From contig NZ_JSAK01000027.1 of the NCBI RefSeq assembly GCF_000802965.1, positions 151,505 through 215,504 on the forward strand: a stretch of 64,000 bases of DNA. Reading direction: 5' to 3'. The notes below the pieces were generated by a model, which worked only from the letters and a program-made list of their open reading frames with translations, had not been told where the DNA came from and did not search any database. This stretch comes from Pseudomonas fluorescens. Lineage in GTDB: Bacteria; Pseudomonadota; Gammaproteobacteria; Pseudomonadales; Pseudomonadaceae. This document shows positions 1 through 8,607 of the stretch, in pieces. How positions within the stretch are numbered: position 1 is the stretch's first letter; each line of letters opens with the position of its first letter. The translations under genes and the position numbers were made by a program.

Positions 1-1
1 G

Positions 2-211
2 ACCGTGCACCACCGCGATCACAACCACGACAACAATCCGCAGGACGGTTCGAACTGGGAACTGTTGTGCCTGTATTGCCACGACAACGAACACTCGCGT
101 TACACCGACCAGCAGTATTTCGGCGAAGGCTCGCTGAGCACCCCGAAAATCGCCAAGGCGACGCACAACCCGTTTGCCGCGTTGGCCGGGCTGATGAAAA
201 AAGAAGACTGA
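2..211 (+). CDS. yajD: YajD-type HNH nuclease, C-terminal part (cut by window start)
   Basis: The reading frame is open from the first bases of the window, so the N-terminus lies upstream. The visible 69 codons hold the core of an HNH endonuclease: an HHRDHNHDNN stretch followed by LLCLYCHDNEH, in which His/Asn residues and a Cys-x-x-x-His pair would build the beta-beta-alpha metal site. The tail (NPFAALAGLMKKED) is what I recall from YajD of gammaproteobacteria, a small HNH protein of unknown physiological role. It is followed directly by a REP pair. The family call is fairly sure; the function is not. Confidence 0.8.
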   Translation, partial: TVHHRDHNHDNNPQDGSNWELLCLYCHDNEHSRYTDQQYFGEGSLSTPKIAKATHNPFAALAGLMKKED

Positions 212-223
212 ATCCCCACCGGA

Positions 224-316
224 CCTGTAGGAGCAAGCTTGCTCGCGATGGCGATTACACAGGCAACCTCTGTGTTGCCTGACAGTCCGCTATCGCGAGC
301 AAGCTTGCTCCTACAG
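224..316. repeat. REPIN (inverted REP pair, class GTAGGAGC)
   Basis: Two REP sequences in inverted orientation: CCTGTAGGAGCAAGCTTGC at the left and its complement ending GCTTGCTCCTACAG at the right, with about 40 bp between. These are the RAYT-mobilised palindromes typical of Pseudomonas intergenic DNA. This one sits just after the yajD stop codon. Confidence 0.9.
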
Positions 317-509
317 CATTTGGTGCGGCAAGTACTGACACCGGACGGCGACAATCTGCCGCCATCGGCAAACAGCTCCCCTCTTCACGCGCGTTAAAAA
401 GTGTCCTGACCGTTACAGAGCCCCGCCTCGCCCGCCACTCTCCCTGATGGCACTGTTCTTGCCATGTATCAACGTCAATACACTGAGCCAGTCAAAGTCT
501 TGACCGCTC

Positions 510-1409
510 ATGTCGTCCCTAAACCGCATCGCACATGGACAGGCTCGAGTCATGAACGTCAACTCATCCTTCAACAGCGCCGCCATCCTGGCCTATTACA
601 ACTCCGCCGAGGCCAAGGCTAAACCCGCGGCCAGCGAAACCGAGCAGACGGCTGGCAAAAGCAAAAACGACGATTCACTCAGCCTCTCCAAAACAGCCGC
701 TGACTACAGCGGTTCGATTGCCGGCAACGCGCCTTTTTTCCCGGTACGTCCAGGCATGAGCGCCGATGCCCTGGTGCTGGGTGTTACCCAGCCGGGCGCG
801 GTCTCCAGCTCAGCGGGCAAAACCTTTGCCGAAGTGGCCACGGATGCGCGCAAACGGATGGATGAAAAATACGCGCAGATGAAGGCCGGCGATAAGCCTT
901 ACAGCGGCAGTGTCGAAGACCGCAATGCGCTGATGGGTGACCTGGATCGACGCTCGCTCAACGCCGTCGCGACCAATGAAGGCGGACTGTTCTCCAAGGA
1001 TGAACAGGACGCAGCAAAAGCACTGATGCGGCAGCAGGCTCGTCTGGCGTCGGGCTACTACAGCGGCCCCGACGATCAGAAGAACAACTGGAAAGACCCG
1101 TTCGCCAATGACCCGGTCGGTCGGGCCAAGGCGGCGATGAACTTTCTCGAAAACATGAGCCCGGAAGAAAAAAACACACCGCAGTGGTTGTCCCAGCACA
1201 TGACGCTGCAAGATGCGCTGGATCAGTTCGCCAATGGCAGCAAGGACTCCACTGAAAAGAAATCCGGCCATTTCCATAACCTGGCTGAAATTCTGGCCGG
1301 CGTCGTAACCGACCCGGACGCCAGCAAAAACCCGGAAAACGACAAGATCAACAACGCCGGGACTGCCCTGGTGGACCGGATCAAGGCCCTCACGCCGGCG
1401 ACGCAGTGA
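510..1409 (+). CDS. Hypothetical protein, 299 aa
   Basis: I do not recognise a family. The protein is hydrophilic, without a signal peptide or membrane segment, rich in Ala, Lys, Asp and Ser. It has a low-complexity N-terminal third (roughly residues 30-70), then a charged, probably helical region from about residue 100 with phrases such as RKRMDEKYAQMKAGDKPYSG, and two segments (about 185-240) containing Trp. An alternative start is the ATG at 552 (MNVNSSFNSAAILAYYN), which looks like the natural beginning of such a protein; neither start has a strong Shine-Dalgarno. Codon use matches the chromosomal neighbours. It stands alone between a REPIN and the methyltransferase gene. Existence is likely; function is unknown. 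Confidence 0.7.
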   Translation: MSSLNRIAHGQARVMNVNSSFNSAAILAYYNSAEAKAKPAASETEQTAGKSKNDDSLSLSKTAADYSGSIAGNAPFFPVRPGMSADALVLGVTQPGAVSSSAGKTFAEVATDARKRMDEKYAQMKAGDKPYSGSVEDRNALMGDLDRRSLNAVATNEGGLFSKDEQDAAKALMRQQARLASGYYSGPDDQKNNWKDPFANDPVGRAKAAMNFLENMSPEEKNTPQWLSQHMTLQDALDQFANGSKDSTEKKSGHFHNLAEILAGVVTDPDASKNPENDKINNAGTALVDRIKALTPATQ

Positions 1410-1446
1410 CCTGGTCGCCGAATCTGCGGCCCGCCCGCAAACCCCG

Positions 1447-1452
1447 TATAAT
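1447..1452 (+). promoter_or_regulatory. Candidate -10 box upstream of the TrmH-family gene
   Basis: A perfect TATAAT hexamer lies 30 bp before the GTG start of the methyltransferase. No convincing -35 hexamer is visible 16-18 bp upstream, so this is a tentative promoter. Confidence 0.4.
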
Positions 1453-1482
1453 CGCGCTTTTTTCCTGAAAGGCGCTTCGCTC

Positions 1483-1953
1483 GTGGCAGACAAACGGTAC
1501 AGCTGCATTGGTTTGTATAACCCCAAATCACCGGAGAACGTCGGTTCGGTGATGCGCGCCGCTGGCTGTTATGGCGTGGCGTCGGTGTTCTACACCGGTA
1601 AGCGCTATGAGCGCGCCGCCGATTTCGTCACCGATACCAAGCGCGTTCACTACGACATCCCGCTGATCGGCATTGACGACCTGAAGAAAATCCTGCCGCT
1701 CAATTGCGTTCCCGTCGCCGTCGAACTGGTGGAAGGTGCGCGCCCGCTGCCCGAGTACACTCATCCGGACCGCGCTTTGTACATCTTCGGCCCGGAAGAC
1801 GGTTCGCTGGACAAAGAGATTCGCGACTGGTGCGAAGACGTGGTTTACATCCCCACCACCGGCTGCATGAACCTGGCCGCCACGGTCAACGTCGTGCTCT
1901 ACGACCGCATGGCCAAGGGCCTGAACACCCGCTCGGGGCCGAAATTCCGCTGA
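1483..1953 (+). CDS. SpoU/TrmH-family RNA 2'-O-methyltransferase
   Basis: 156 aa, the length of the minimal single-domain SpoU (SPOUT) methyltransferases. The three SpoU motifs are visible: NPKSPENVGSVMRAA near residue 13 (motif 1, catalytic Arg), YIFGPEDGSL near 104 (motif 2), and MNLAATVNVVLYDR near 128 (motif 3, part of the knotted SAM pocket). It should methylate a ribose 2'-OH in tRNA or rRNA; the exact target cannot be read from sequence, and it is more divergent than TrmL. The start is GTG (VADKRYSCIGLYNP). A TATAAT box lies 30 bp upstream. Confidence 0.9.
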   Translation: MADKRYSCIGLYNPKSPENVGSVMRAAGCYGVASVFYTGKRYERAADFVTDTKRVHYDIPLIGIDDLKKILPLNCVPVAVELVEGARPLPEYTHPDRALYIFGPEDGSLDKEIRDWCEDVVYIPTTGCMNLAATVNVVLYDRMAKGLNTRSGPKFR

Positions 1954-2044
1954 AACGTCGCACATCCGATGGAACAAGCCGGCCGCCTCGGCAGTCAGCT
2001 TAACTATCGACACTGAAGCAGCCCTTCCTGCCTGGAGACAGATC

Positions 2045-2422
2045 ATGAGCGAACTCAAACGCGTAGAGCGCATCGAATCCACCCCGTTCCAGACTCATAG
2101 CGATCAAAATGTTCAAGGCTGGGAGCGCATCGGCTCCCTGGCCGGTGGCGTGGTGATGGTGGGCAAAGGCCTGCGTCGCGGTGGCATTTTCGGATTGATT
2201 CAGGTGGCGATCGGCGGCGTTGCCCTGGCACGCGGCATCACCGGGCATAGCTCGGCGAAAAGCCTGCTGGAAAAAAGCCGTCAGGACATGGACAACGTGC
2301 GGGCGAAGATTCAGCGGGCAGGTGAAGAGTTGGGCCGATTGAAGGCCAATGCCGAGGCGGCGACCAACACCGCAACCGTGACCGGCAATGATTCGTTGAA
2401 ATCGCCGAAAACCGGGGTTTGA
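2045..2422 (+). CDS. YgaP-type membrane protein (DUF2892)
   Basis: 125 aa with an ATG preceded by GGAGACAG, a good ribosome site. Residues about 28-70 form a Gly-rich hydrophobic block (GSLAGGVVMVGKGL ... GIFGLIQVAIGGVALARGITGH), consistent with the two short transmembrane helices of the YgaP transmembrane/DUF2892 family. This is followed by a charged probable coiled coil (about 75-108, SLLEKSRQDMDNVRAKIQRAGEEL) and a Thr/Asn-rich tail. Expected in the inner membrane with the coil in the cytoplasm. Physiological role unknown. Confidence 0.8.
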   Translation: MSELKRVERIESTPFQTHSDQNVQGWERIGSLAGGVVMVGKGLRRGGIFGLIQVAIGGVALARGITGHSSAKSLLEKSRQDMDNVRAKIQRAGEELGRLKANAEAATNTATVTGNDSLKSPKTGV

Positions 2423-2452
2423 TCCGAAAGATATGTTGAGGCGTAAGGCCTC

Positions 2453-2545
2453 ATCGCTGGCAAGCCAGCTCCCACAGGTTTCGTGGTGATCGCAAGATTT
2501 GTGAACGACACGAGACCTGTAGGAGCTGCCGAAGGCTGCGATCTT
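2453..2545. repeat. Pair of REP sequences
   Basis: ATCGCTGGCAAGCCAGCTCC (2453 on) belongs to one REP class, and CCTGTAGGAGCTGCCGAAGG (2516 on) to the GATCGCAGCCTTCGGCAGC class. The pair fills the convergent gap between the DUF2892 gene and the peptidase-like gene. Confidence 0.8.
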
Positions 2546-2558
2546 TTGATCTTTACCT

Positions 2559-3788
2559 TTACTGAAGCAACTCGGTATCAAGGACTTTGGAAGACTCGCC
2601 AATCACGCTCTCACTCAGCTGCACGAATTCCTTGGTATCAACACTCCCCAGATGCATCGCCCCACGCAACACGTCATCCAGCGAACGCTTGTTTCGCGTC
2701 TTCAGGCGAATCTCGCGATCCAGCTCCTGCAACAACACCACCGCTTTCGAAACCTGTGCCGGGCTGACCTGCTCACCGCGCAGGGTCGTGACTTTCTGAC
2801 TGTCCTTCGCCAACCGAGTCTGCAAACTCTCATAGCGCTCGTCACTCATACCACCGGCACGGCGCACCAGTTCGATGGCGTAATACTCGGCAAACCCTTC
2901 GCTGATCCAGTCGCTTCGATGCGTATCGTTGATCCGCCCGAACACTTGAGCCAACTCCCGCACCAGCGCACTGCTGCCGCTTTCGCTGACCAGCGGCAGA
3001 CGCGTGTTCAGGTAGATCGACTCCCGCGACGCCAGGCTGCCACGCCACATCGGATCGTTGGCACCGACAATCAGCAACTTGGTCGGATGACGAGGAAACA
3101 CCGCTTGTACCTGCGGCCAGACAAAGGTCAGCAGCGTCAGCACGTCCATGCGCCGCATGCCCTGACCGCGCGGCGAAGCGACGGTGACTTCGGTCTCGCC
3201 CAAGCGTGTTCGACGGCTGCCCAAATGCCCGGCGAGCATCCAGCCCGTGGGTCGGTCGAACAGTCGAGAAACGTTGTCGATGCGGAACTTGTTCTTGCCG
3301 ATTCGCGGCCAGGCGGTTTCGACGCTTTTCCAGCCGCTGGGCAATTCGAATTCGAGGCGTGATACCAGTTCGATGCCGTCCTGCTGATCGAGTCTGGCTG
3401 GCGGCACCAGGTCTTCGCCACGCATCAGCGCCCAACTGGGGGTCATGCGGGTGTCGAAGCTGCCACTCTTGCGCCCCTGGCTGATGCGCACGCGGTAAGT
3501 CAGGCTGGCCTTGTCGGCGGCTGGTCGCCATACACCGCGGGCTGGCTTGCCCGGTGCCGGTTGCCAATCGCCATCGGCCTTGAAATCGCTGTAATGGCTG
3601 CCGTCGCCGAGGTCGAAGTCCAGGCTGCGGACCGCCGAGCCCTGGGCCAGGGTCAGGCGAACCTCAGCCTGATCGCTTTGCGGCAACAGGCGCACGTGGT
3701 AATCCAGATCGACCTTCTTCGCAGCCCATATGGGCGAACTAAAGGCAAAACACCCTATAACCAACGCCAGCCGCCATCCCACAGCCAT
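2559..3788 (-). CDS. Exported M1/gluzincin-like protein with degenerate zinc motif
   Basis: 409 aa from the ATG at 3788, chosen because AGGAG lies 6 bp upstream; the 19 codons further upstream are only translated REP sequence. Residues 1-22 (MAVGWRLALVIGCFAFSSPIWA) are a Sec signal peptide. The second half resembles the M1/M61 gluzincin fold: YLNTRL before the active-site helix, then RELAQ where HExxH belongs, then WISEGFAEYY, which matches the conserved W-x-x-E-G-F-A third-ligand segment. Both zinc His of HExxH are replaced (Arg and Gln), while the Glu and the EGFAEYY segment survive. It is probably a periplasmic pseudo-protease with a binding or assembly role. No operon partner is seen. Confidence 0.75.
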   Translation of the reverse strand: MAVGWRLALVIGCFAFSSPIWAAKKVDLDYHVRLLPQSDQAEVRLTLAQGSAVRSLDFDLGDGSHYSDFKADGDWQPAPGKPARGVWRPAADKASLTYRVRISQGRKSGSFDTRMTPSWALMRGEDLVPPARLDQQDGIELVSRLEFELPSGWKSVETAWPRIGKNKFRIDNVSRLFDRPTGWMLAGHLGSRRTRLGETEVTVASPRGQGMRRMDVLTLLTFVWPQVQAVFPRHPTKLLIVGANDPMWRGSLASRESIYLNTRLPLVSESGSSALVRELAQVFGRINDTHRSDWISEGFAEYYAIELVRRAGGMSDERYESLQTRLAKDSQKVTTLRGEQVSPAQVSKAVVLLQELDREIRLKTRNKRSLDDVLRGAMHLGSVDTKEFVQLSESVIGESSKVLDTELLQ

Positions 3789-3801
3789 ACACACTCCTAG
3801 T

Positions 3802-3911
3802 GTGGCGAGCGAGCTTGCTCGCGCCGGGCTGCGAAGCAGCCTCAAATTCTTTTAGTCACGCCCTATTTTTTGAGTGCTGCGCACTCAAGCGGGAGCAAGC
3901 TCCCTCGCCAC
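3802..3911. repeat. REPIN (class GTGGCGAG)
   Basis: Inverted REP arms GTGGCGAGCGAGCTTGCTCG (3802 on) and GGGAGCAAGCTCCCTCGCCAC (ending 3911) flank about 60 bp. The left arm starts within about 15 bp of the initiation codon of the peptidase-like gene, so it lies in that gene's 5' leader. Confidence 0.9.
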
Positions 3912-3931
3912 CTATAAGATAGCGCTGGAAA

Positions 3932-4381
3932 TTAACCCGCCCGGAAAATCAGATGATCTTCCCAATCATCTTCCGGCACGCTGCCTTCGGCGAGCATGCG
4001 CCCGGACTGGGAAATGCGTTCGTGATGCACCGCATCGCGGTCACCGCAGACCAGGTGATGCCACAGCGGCAGATCCTTGCCCTCACTGACCAGACGATAA
4101 CCGCAGGTCGGTGGCAGCCACTTGAACTCATCAGCCTTGCCCGGCGTGAGCTGGATGCAGTCCGGTACGAAGTCGCGACGATTAGGGTAATCGGTGCACT
4201 GACAGGTTTTCAGGTCCAGCAGTTTGCAGGCGATACGCGTGTAATAGACGCTGTTGTCGTCTTCATCCTCGAGCTTTTGCAGGCAGCACAGGCCACAACC
4301 GTCGCACAGCGACTCCCATTCCTCCGGATCGAGTTGATCGAGGGTTTTGCGTATCCAGAACGGTTCGACTTTGGCGGCCAT
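3932..4381 (-). CDS. ycgN: YcgN-family cysteine cluster protein
   Basis: 149 aa from the ATG at 4381 (MAAKVEPFWIRKTLDQL), which gives the usual family length; a longer frame upstream lacks family similarity. The protein carries the YcgN/UPF0153 cysteine cluster: CDGCGLCCLQK near residues 27-37, CKLLDLKTCQC near 51-61, then PDCIQL, PTCGYR and LVCGD. Several Cys resemble metal or Fe-S ligands, but the biochemical function is unproven. Cytoplasmic; monocistronic here and divergent from the nitroreductase gene. Confidence 0.9.
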   Translation of the reverse strand: MAAKVEPFWIRKTLDQLDPEEWESLCDGCGLCCLQKLEDEDDNSVYYTRIACKLLDLKTCQCTDYPNRRDFVPDCIQLTPGKADEFKWLPPTCGYRLVSEGKDLPLWHHLVCGDRDAVHHERISQSGRMLAEGSVPEDDWEDHLIFRAG

Positions 4382-4661
4382 GGCTCGAGCATCAACATCA
4401 GGTGGTGAAAAGGCCGCCAGTCTAGTGCGCCAGACCCCGAGGGCCAAGCATTGGCGACTGCCGGTAGAGCGGGACTTGTCAGTTGTGGCGCCGCCAAGTA
4501 GCTTTGCCAGTCGCAAGGAGCCAGACCTGCGTGCCATTAACGCTCAACCGCGTTGCATTCCGGTGAACCGCCACGGCTCTCGACAGACCTCACCGCTCAG
4601 CTCAACTGCGCCCGCAGGTTTCAGACGTTTCTCACTTTCATACGTAGCAAGGAATCTCTTG

Positions 4662-5255
4662 ATGAGTGCAAACCCACGCGTTGCCGATTACGCCATCCAT
4701 CCACAGTTCACCGATCGCTGGTCGCCCCGCGCCTTCACCGGCGAAGACATTCCGGTCGAGACCCTGCTGAGTTTCTTTGAAGCCGCGCGCTGGGCGCCGT
4801 CCGCGTACAACTCGCAACCTTGGCGCTTTCTCTACGCGCGTCGCGATACGCCGAACTGGGAGCGTTACCTCGGTCTGCTGAACGAATTCAACCGCAGCTG
4901 GGCGCAACACGCCTCGGCCCTGGTGATCGTGGTGTCGAAAACCACCTTCGCGGCACCTGGCGCTACCGAAGAAACTCCAGCCTTGTGGCACACCTTTGAC
5001 ACCGGTTCGGCTTGGGGCCATCTGGCGCTGCAAGCCAGCATCAGCGGCTGGCACACTCACGGCATGGCCGGTTTCGATCAGGAACTGACCCGCAAGGAGC
5101 TGAACATTCCTGAAGGCTATGCGCTGCACGCCGCCGTGGCGATCGGCAAACTGGGCGACAAGTCGACACTGGCGGACTACCTGCAAGCCCGTGAAGAGCC
5201 GAGCCCGCGTCGGCCGTTGAGCGAACTCGCTGCTGAAGGCGATTTCACCCTCTAA
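4662..5255 (+). CDS. Nitroreductase-family FMN oxidoreductase
   Basis: 197 aa from ATG 4662 (MSANPRVADYAIHPQFTDRW), with AAGGA 9 bp upstream; the frame is open further upstream, but that part overlaps ycgN. Family hallmarks are RWSPRAF near residue 17, FFEAARWAPSAYNSQPWRF near 37-55 (FMN phosphate binding) and GYALHAAVAIGKLGD near the C-terminus. Such enzymes reduce nitro or quinone compounds with NAD(P)H; the substrate here is unknown. It is followed by a REP hairpin that could terminate transcription. Confidence 0.9.
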   Translation: MSANPRVADYAIHPQFTDRWSPRAFTGEDIPVETLLSFFEAARWAPSAYNSQPWRFLYARRDTPNWERYLGLLNEFNRSWAQHASALVIVVSKTTFAAPGATEETPALWHTFDTGSAWGHLALQASISGWHTHGMAGFDQELTRKELNIPEGYALHAAVAIGKLGDKSTLADYLQAREEPSPRRPLSELAAEGDFTL

Positions 5256-5260
5256 AATGC

Positions 5261-5336
5261 AAAAGATCGCAGCCTTCGGCAGCGCCTACAGGATTATGTA
5301 ACACCTGTAGGCGCTGCCGAAGGCTGCGATCTTTTT
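5261..5336. repeat. REP hairpin, also a plausible bidirectional terminator
   Basis: Long perfect inverted repeat: AAAGATCGCAGCCTTCGGCA ... TGCCGAAGGCTGCGATCTTT with about 30 bp between, ending in TTTTTGTTT. It lies between convergent genes and has A-rich and T-rich flanks, so it could end transcription from both sides. Confidence 0.8.
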
Positions 5337-5344
5337 GTTTCGCC

Positions 5345-6277
5345 TCAGTACCCGCGATCGAAATCCACTTCCCCGCGCAACGCTTCACCCGCCTGATACG
5401 CCCGCAGGTTCTCGACAAACAGCTTCACCATCAGCGACGGCGATGTCGGTGCCGAACTATGCCCGGTCAGCAACAGGCCCCAGGCCGTCCAGAATGGATG
5501 ACGTTGCGGCAGTGGCTCCTGACGGCAGACGTCGATCACCGCGCCCACCAGGTGCCCTTCCTTCAAGGCTTCCACCAGGTCCGCATCAACCACCGCGACA
5601 CCGCGTCCGACGTTAATGAACAACCCGGTCGGTTTGAATTGCTTGAACAACGCCGCATCGTAGATATCGTGGGTGTTCGGTGTATTTGGCAGCAAGTTGA
5701 CCACGTAATCCACTTCCCCCACCAAGCGAGGCAAGTCCTCCAGCGAGCCAACTTCGACAAATGGCGCCTGCTCGCGGGCCGAACTGGCGATGCCGTACAA
5801 CTCGACGCCGAACGGCACCAGAAATTGCGCGACGGTCTGGCCAATGTCACCGGTGCCCACGATCAACACCTTGCGCCCCGCCAGGCTTTGGCCATGACGA
5901 CTGTCCCACTTGCGCTCGACCTGGCTGACCAGCCGCGCCAGCACTTCCCGCTCGTGACCGAGCATGTAGGTGAGCACGTATTCAGCCATGACCTGACCGA
6001 AAATCCCCACCGCGCGGGTCAGCCGATAGTGTCGTGGCAAGCCGTCGGCCAGCAGCGGCGTGATGCCCGCCCAGGTCGATTGCAGCCATTGCGGCTGGTG
6101 ACCCTGACGCAGCAAGGTCGCCAGCAGGTCGGGTTGTCCCAGCCACACCGGGCAATCAGCGGCCTGTCGGGCCAGTTCGGCGGAGTCACCGCTGGTCAGC
6201 ACTTCCAGATCCGGCGCTACTTCGCGCAACAGTTGGGCGTACACAGGGTGGTCGTGCTCAGCAATCAGAACGCGCAT
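5345..6277 (-). CDS. D-2-hydroxyacid dehydrogenase (glyoxylate/hydroxypyruvate reductase type)
   Basis: 310 aa from ATG 6277 (MRVLIAEHDHPVYAQLLREV), with AAAGG upstream. The Rossmann NAD(P) motif GTGDIGQTVAQF lies near residue 144. The catalytic set is present: Arg in NVGRGVAVVDADL (near 234), Glu in DVCRQEPLP (near 262), and a terminal His in TGHSSAPT (near 281). The usual HIAA has become HSSA, but the catalytic His is kept. It reduces 2-keto acids to D-2-hydroxyacids in the cytoplasm; substrate not determinable. Stands alone on the minus strand. Confidence 0.9.
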   Translation of the reverse strand: MRVLIAEHDHPVYAQLLREVAPDLEVLTSGDSAELARQAADCPVWLGQPDLLATLLRQGHQPQWLQSTWAGITPLLADGLPRHYRLTRAVGIFGQVMAEYVLTYMLGHEREVLARLVSQVERKWDSRHGQSLAGRKVLIVGTGDIGQTVAQFLVPFGVELYGIASSAREQAPFVEVGSLEDLPRLVGEVDYVVNLLPNTPNTHDIYDAALFKQFKPTGLFINVGRGVAVVDADLVEALKEGHLVGAVIDVCRQEPLPQRHPFWTAWGLLLTGHSSAPTSPSLMVKLFVENLRAYQAGEALRGEVDFDRGY

Positions 6278-6397
6278 GCTACAAACCTTTCGAAAAACAG
6301 TGCAGACAGCCACCGACAGAGTATTGCTCTGTCGTCGCGGCCATCGCCAAATCATTCCAGTGTTTCACAATAGCTCTGAACAGAGCCTGTCCAGCGA

Positions 6398-6691
6398 CTA
6401 CATCGGATCGTTGCGGCGCAGCAACTCTTCCGGCAAGTGCTCGATGTACTCGTCTTCGGCCGGTGGCATTTGCAGGTGGTAGCCCTGCTTATCAAGGTTC
6501 TCCAGCACGACAGTGATGTCCTCGCGTGACAGCTTGCGCTCGGGGGACAGCACCAGGTCGAAGGCGTGGATGGCTTTGCCGAAGGCGAGCATCAGAGGCT
6601 CGGGTACCCGCTCCAGAGCATCGCTCTTGAGCACATACAGGTACATTTCGTTTCTCTTCGAACTGCGGTAGATGGAGCAAATACGTTTCAA
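6398..6691 (-). CDS. ycgL: YcgL-domain protein
   Basis: 97 aa. MKRICSIYRSSKRNEMYLYV at the N-terminus and HLPEELLRRNDPM at the C-terminus match the YcgL/UPF0745 family as I know it from Pseudomonas, including the central LVLSPERKLSREDI. It is a small cytoplasmic protein of unknown biochemical role. Its ATG overlaps the stop of rnd by 4 bp, so the two are translationally coupled, the usual ycgL-rnd arrangement. Confidence 0.9.
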   Translation of the reverse strand: MKRICSIYRSSKRNEMYLYVLKSDALERVPEPLMLAFGKAIHAFDLVLSPERKLSREDITVVLENLDKQGYHLQMPPAEDEYIEHLPEELLRRNDPM

Positions 6692-7821
6692 GGCTGTTCT
6701 CCGGCGGTGGCCAGGCTGTCGAGCAGCGCCTGGCCCATCAATTCGCGGCGCCAGCCACGCAGCGAATCAGGCAATTGGTAGGGACCCTTGGGGAAGCCGC
6801 TTTTCAACAGCGCTTCCAGGGTTTTCTTGCGCAGCATCAGCTCCGGCGCGATGTCCAGGCGCTCGGCTTCGGCCTGGCCGATGGCTTTCATCTGTTTGAG
6901 CAGTACGGCAGCGTCCACCGGCAATGGCTCCGGCACGGCTGGCGGCCATTGATCTGGCGACACACTGCCAGAGCGCTTGATCAGATCAAGCAGAAATTCG
7001 CCGTCCTGACGCACGGTACGCGGGTGCATGTCTTCGATTTTCGCCAACGCACCGAGGTTGTCAGGCTGAGTCCGCGCCAGCGGCCACAGCGAATGCTCGC
7101 GAATGATGCGGTTGCGCGGCAGGTCGCGGGCGCGGGCCTCTGTCTCGCGCCAGGCGCAAAGTTCACGCAGGACGGCAAGTTGCGCGCGGGAGAGTTTCCA
7201 GGCCAGCTTGGCGTCGCGATAGACCTCATTCGGGTCGATCTCGCGGCGCAGGTTGGCCACCAGCTCGGCACCGTCTTCCAGAACCCAGGCGTATTTGTCG
7301 TCAGACAGCTTCGGACGCAGCTTCACGAACACTTCCGCCAGATGCACGGCATCTTCGGCGGCGTAGCTGATCTGGGTCTCGGAAAGCGGACGCTGCAACC
7401 AGTCGGAACGGGTTTCGCCCTTGGGCAGATCGATGCCGAGCACCTCTTGCACCAGACGCGAATAACCCATGGAGAAGCCGAGGTTCAGGTAAGCGGCGGC
7501 CAATTGCGTGTCGAACAGCGGCGCCGGCAGGCTGCCGGTCAAGCGCAGCAGGACTTCGAGGTCTTCGCTGCAGGCATGCACGACTTTGACCACCGCCGTG
7601 TTTTCCAGCAACGCGGCCAGCGGCTGCCAGTTGTCGATGGTCAGCGGATCAATCAGGTAAGCACGTACGCCATCGCCCACCTGCAGCAGGCCGGCAATCG
7701 GATAGAAGGTGTCGACCCGCATGAATTCGGTGTCGAGGGCAACGTAGGGCAGATGCTGCCACTCGGCGCAAAACCGGCCGAGGCTATCGTTGTCGCGAAT
7801 CCAGTGAATATCGATGGCCAC
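6688..7821 (-). CDS. rnd: Ribonuclease D
   Basis: 377 aa from the GTG at 7821 (VAIDIHWIRDNDSLGRF), preceded by AAGGGAG at 6 bp spacing; the frame continues upstream but without a ribosome site. The DEDD 3'-5' exonuclease motifs are present: VALDTEFMR near residue 29 (Exo I), HACSEDLEVL near 84 (Exo II) and YAAEDAVHLAEVF near 152 (Exo III with the DEDDy Tyr). Two HRDC-like helical regions follow. The enzyme trims tRNA precursors and other RNAs in the cytoplasm. Operon with ycgL. Confidence 0.96.
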   Translation of the reverse strand: MAIDIHWIRDNDSLGRFCAEWQHLPYVALDTEFMRVDTFYPIAGLLQVGDGVRAYLIDPLTIDNWQPLAALLENTAVVKVVHACSEDLEVLLRLTGSLPAPLFDTQLAAAYLNLGFSMGYSRLVQEVLGIDLPKGETRSDWLQRPLSETQISYAAEDAVHLAEVFVKLRPKLSDDKYAWVLEDGAELVANLRREIDPNEVYRDAKLAWKLSRAQLAVLRELCAWRETEARARDLPRNRIIREHSLWPLARTQPDNLGALAKIEDMHPRTVRQDGEFLLDLIKRSGSVSPDQWPPAVPEPLPVDAAVLLKQMKAIGQAEAERLDIAPELMLRKKTLEALLKSGFPKGPYQLPDSLRGWRRELMGQALLDSLATAGEQP

Positions 7822-7944
7822 ACGGCTCTCCCTTGAAGAATGGCGCGCAGTATATATCGCCCCCGGCGATTTCCGCGCATCCACTGAACAAGAGCTTTAG
7901 CGAAAATACCTGCCTGACAAGAAGAATAGTCCGACAAACACGGA

Positions 7945-8607
7945 CTATCCGGGCTTACGCAGCACGTAAACCCGCCTCGGTGCGCATCCAGGAAGGAAAT
8001 CCTGATGACTCAGCACACGAAAGCCTGCCTGCTTGAACTCGCCCTCAATCTCGGCCTTGCTGGCCAGCGGTCGGCTCGCAACGCCCTGTGCATCGGCACG
8101 TCGCCCCTTGAAGCGACCGTCGAGCCGAACGGCCACGATCACCGTATCGCGGCTGACACGATAAAACTCCTCCAACATCGCCAGACGTAGATCAGGGCTG
8201 GCCATGTGTTGAAACAGCTGCATGCAAAAAATGCAGTCAACTGCGTTCTCTGGCAAGCCGATGGTGAAAGCTGAGCTTTGAAAGGTCCTGATGCGGTTCA
8301 ACAGGTCTTGTGGATGATGGGTGCGAGCATGATCGAGAATCTCCTGCGACGGATCGGTCGCCAGGATCACCCGGTTCGCATGTTCGGCCAACACCGGCCA
8401 GAAGCGCCCTACGCCGCAGGCCACATCAAGAATCAGGCCTGGTTCGCCGGCGGCATTGAGCGCATTGCGCACCAGTTGCTCGTCACGCCAGAACCCCAGG
8501 CGCCTGGCCAGGCCTTGCGCGCGCGGCTGCAAACAGACGCGAGCGTGTTCCTGGTCGTAGCGCCGGGCAAACTCTTGCTCAATGGCGGATGGGAGTTGGG
8601 CATTCAT
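7945..8607 (-). CDS. Class I SAM-dependent methyltransferase
   Basis: 220 aa from ATG 8607 (MNAQLPSAIEQEFARRYDQE), overlapping the stop of eptA by 4 bp. Motif I LDVACGVGRFWPVLAEH (near residue 58), the acidic residue in ATDPSQE, and IFCMQLFQHM followed by EFYRVSRDTVIVAVRL fit the class I methyltransferase fold. The C-terminal phrase GFRVLSHQDFLPG resembles phospholipid or small-molecule methyltransferases. Coupling to a phosphoethanolamine transferase suggests an envelope role, but this is inference from context only. Confidence 0.85.
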   Translation of the reverse strand: MNAQLPSAIEQEFARRYDQEHARVCLQPRAQGLARRLGFWRDEQLVRNALNAAGEPGLILDVACGVGRFWPVLAEHANRVILATDPSQEILDHARTHHPQDLLNRIRTFQSSAFTIGLPENAVDCIFCMQLFQHMASPDLRLAMLEEFYRVSRDTVIVAVRLDGRFKGRRADAQGVASRPLASKAEIEGEFKQAGFRVLSHQDFLPGCAPRRVYVLRKPG

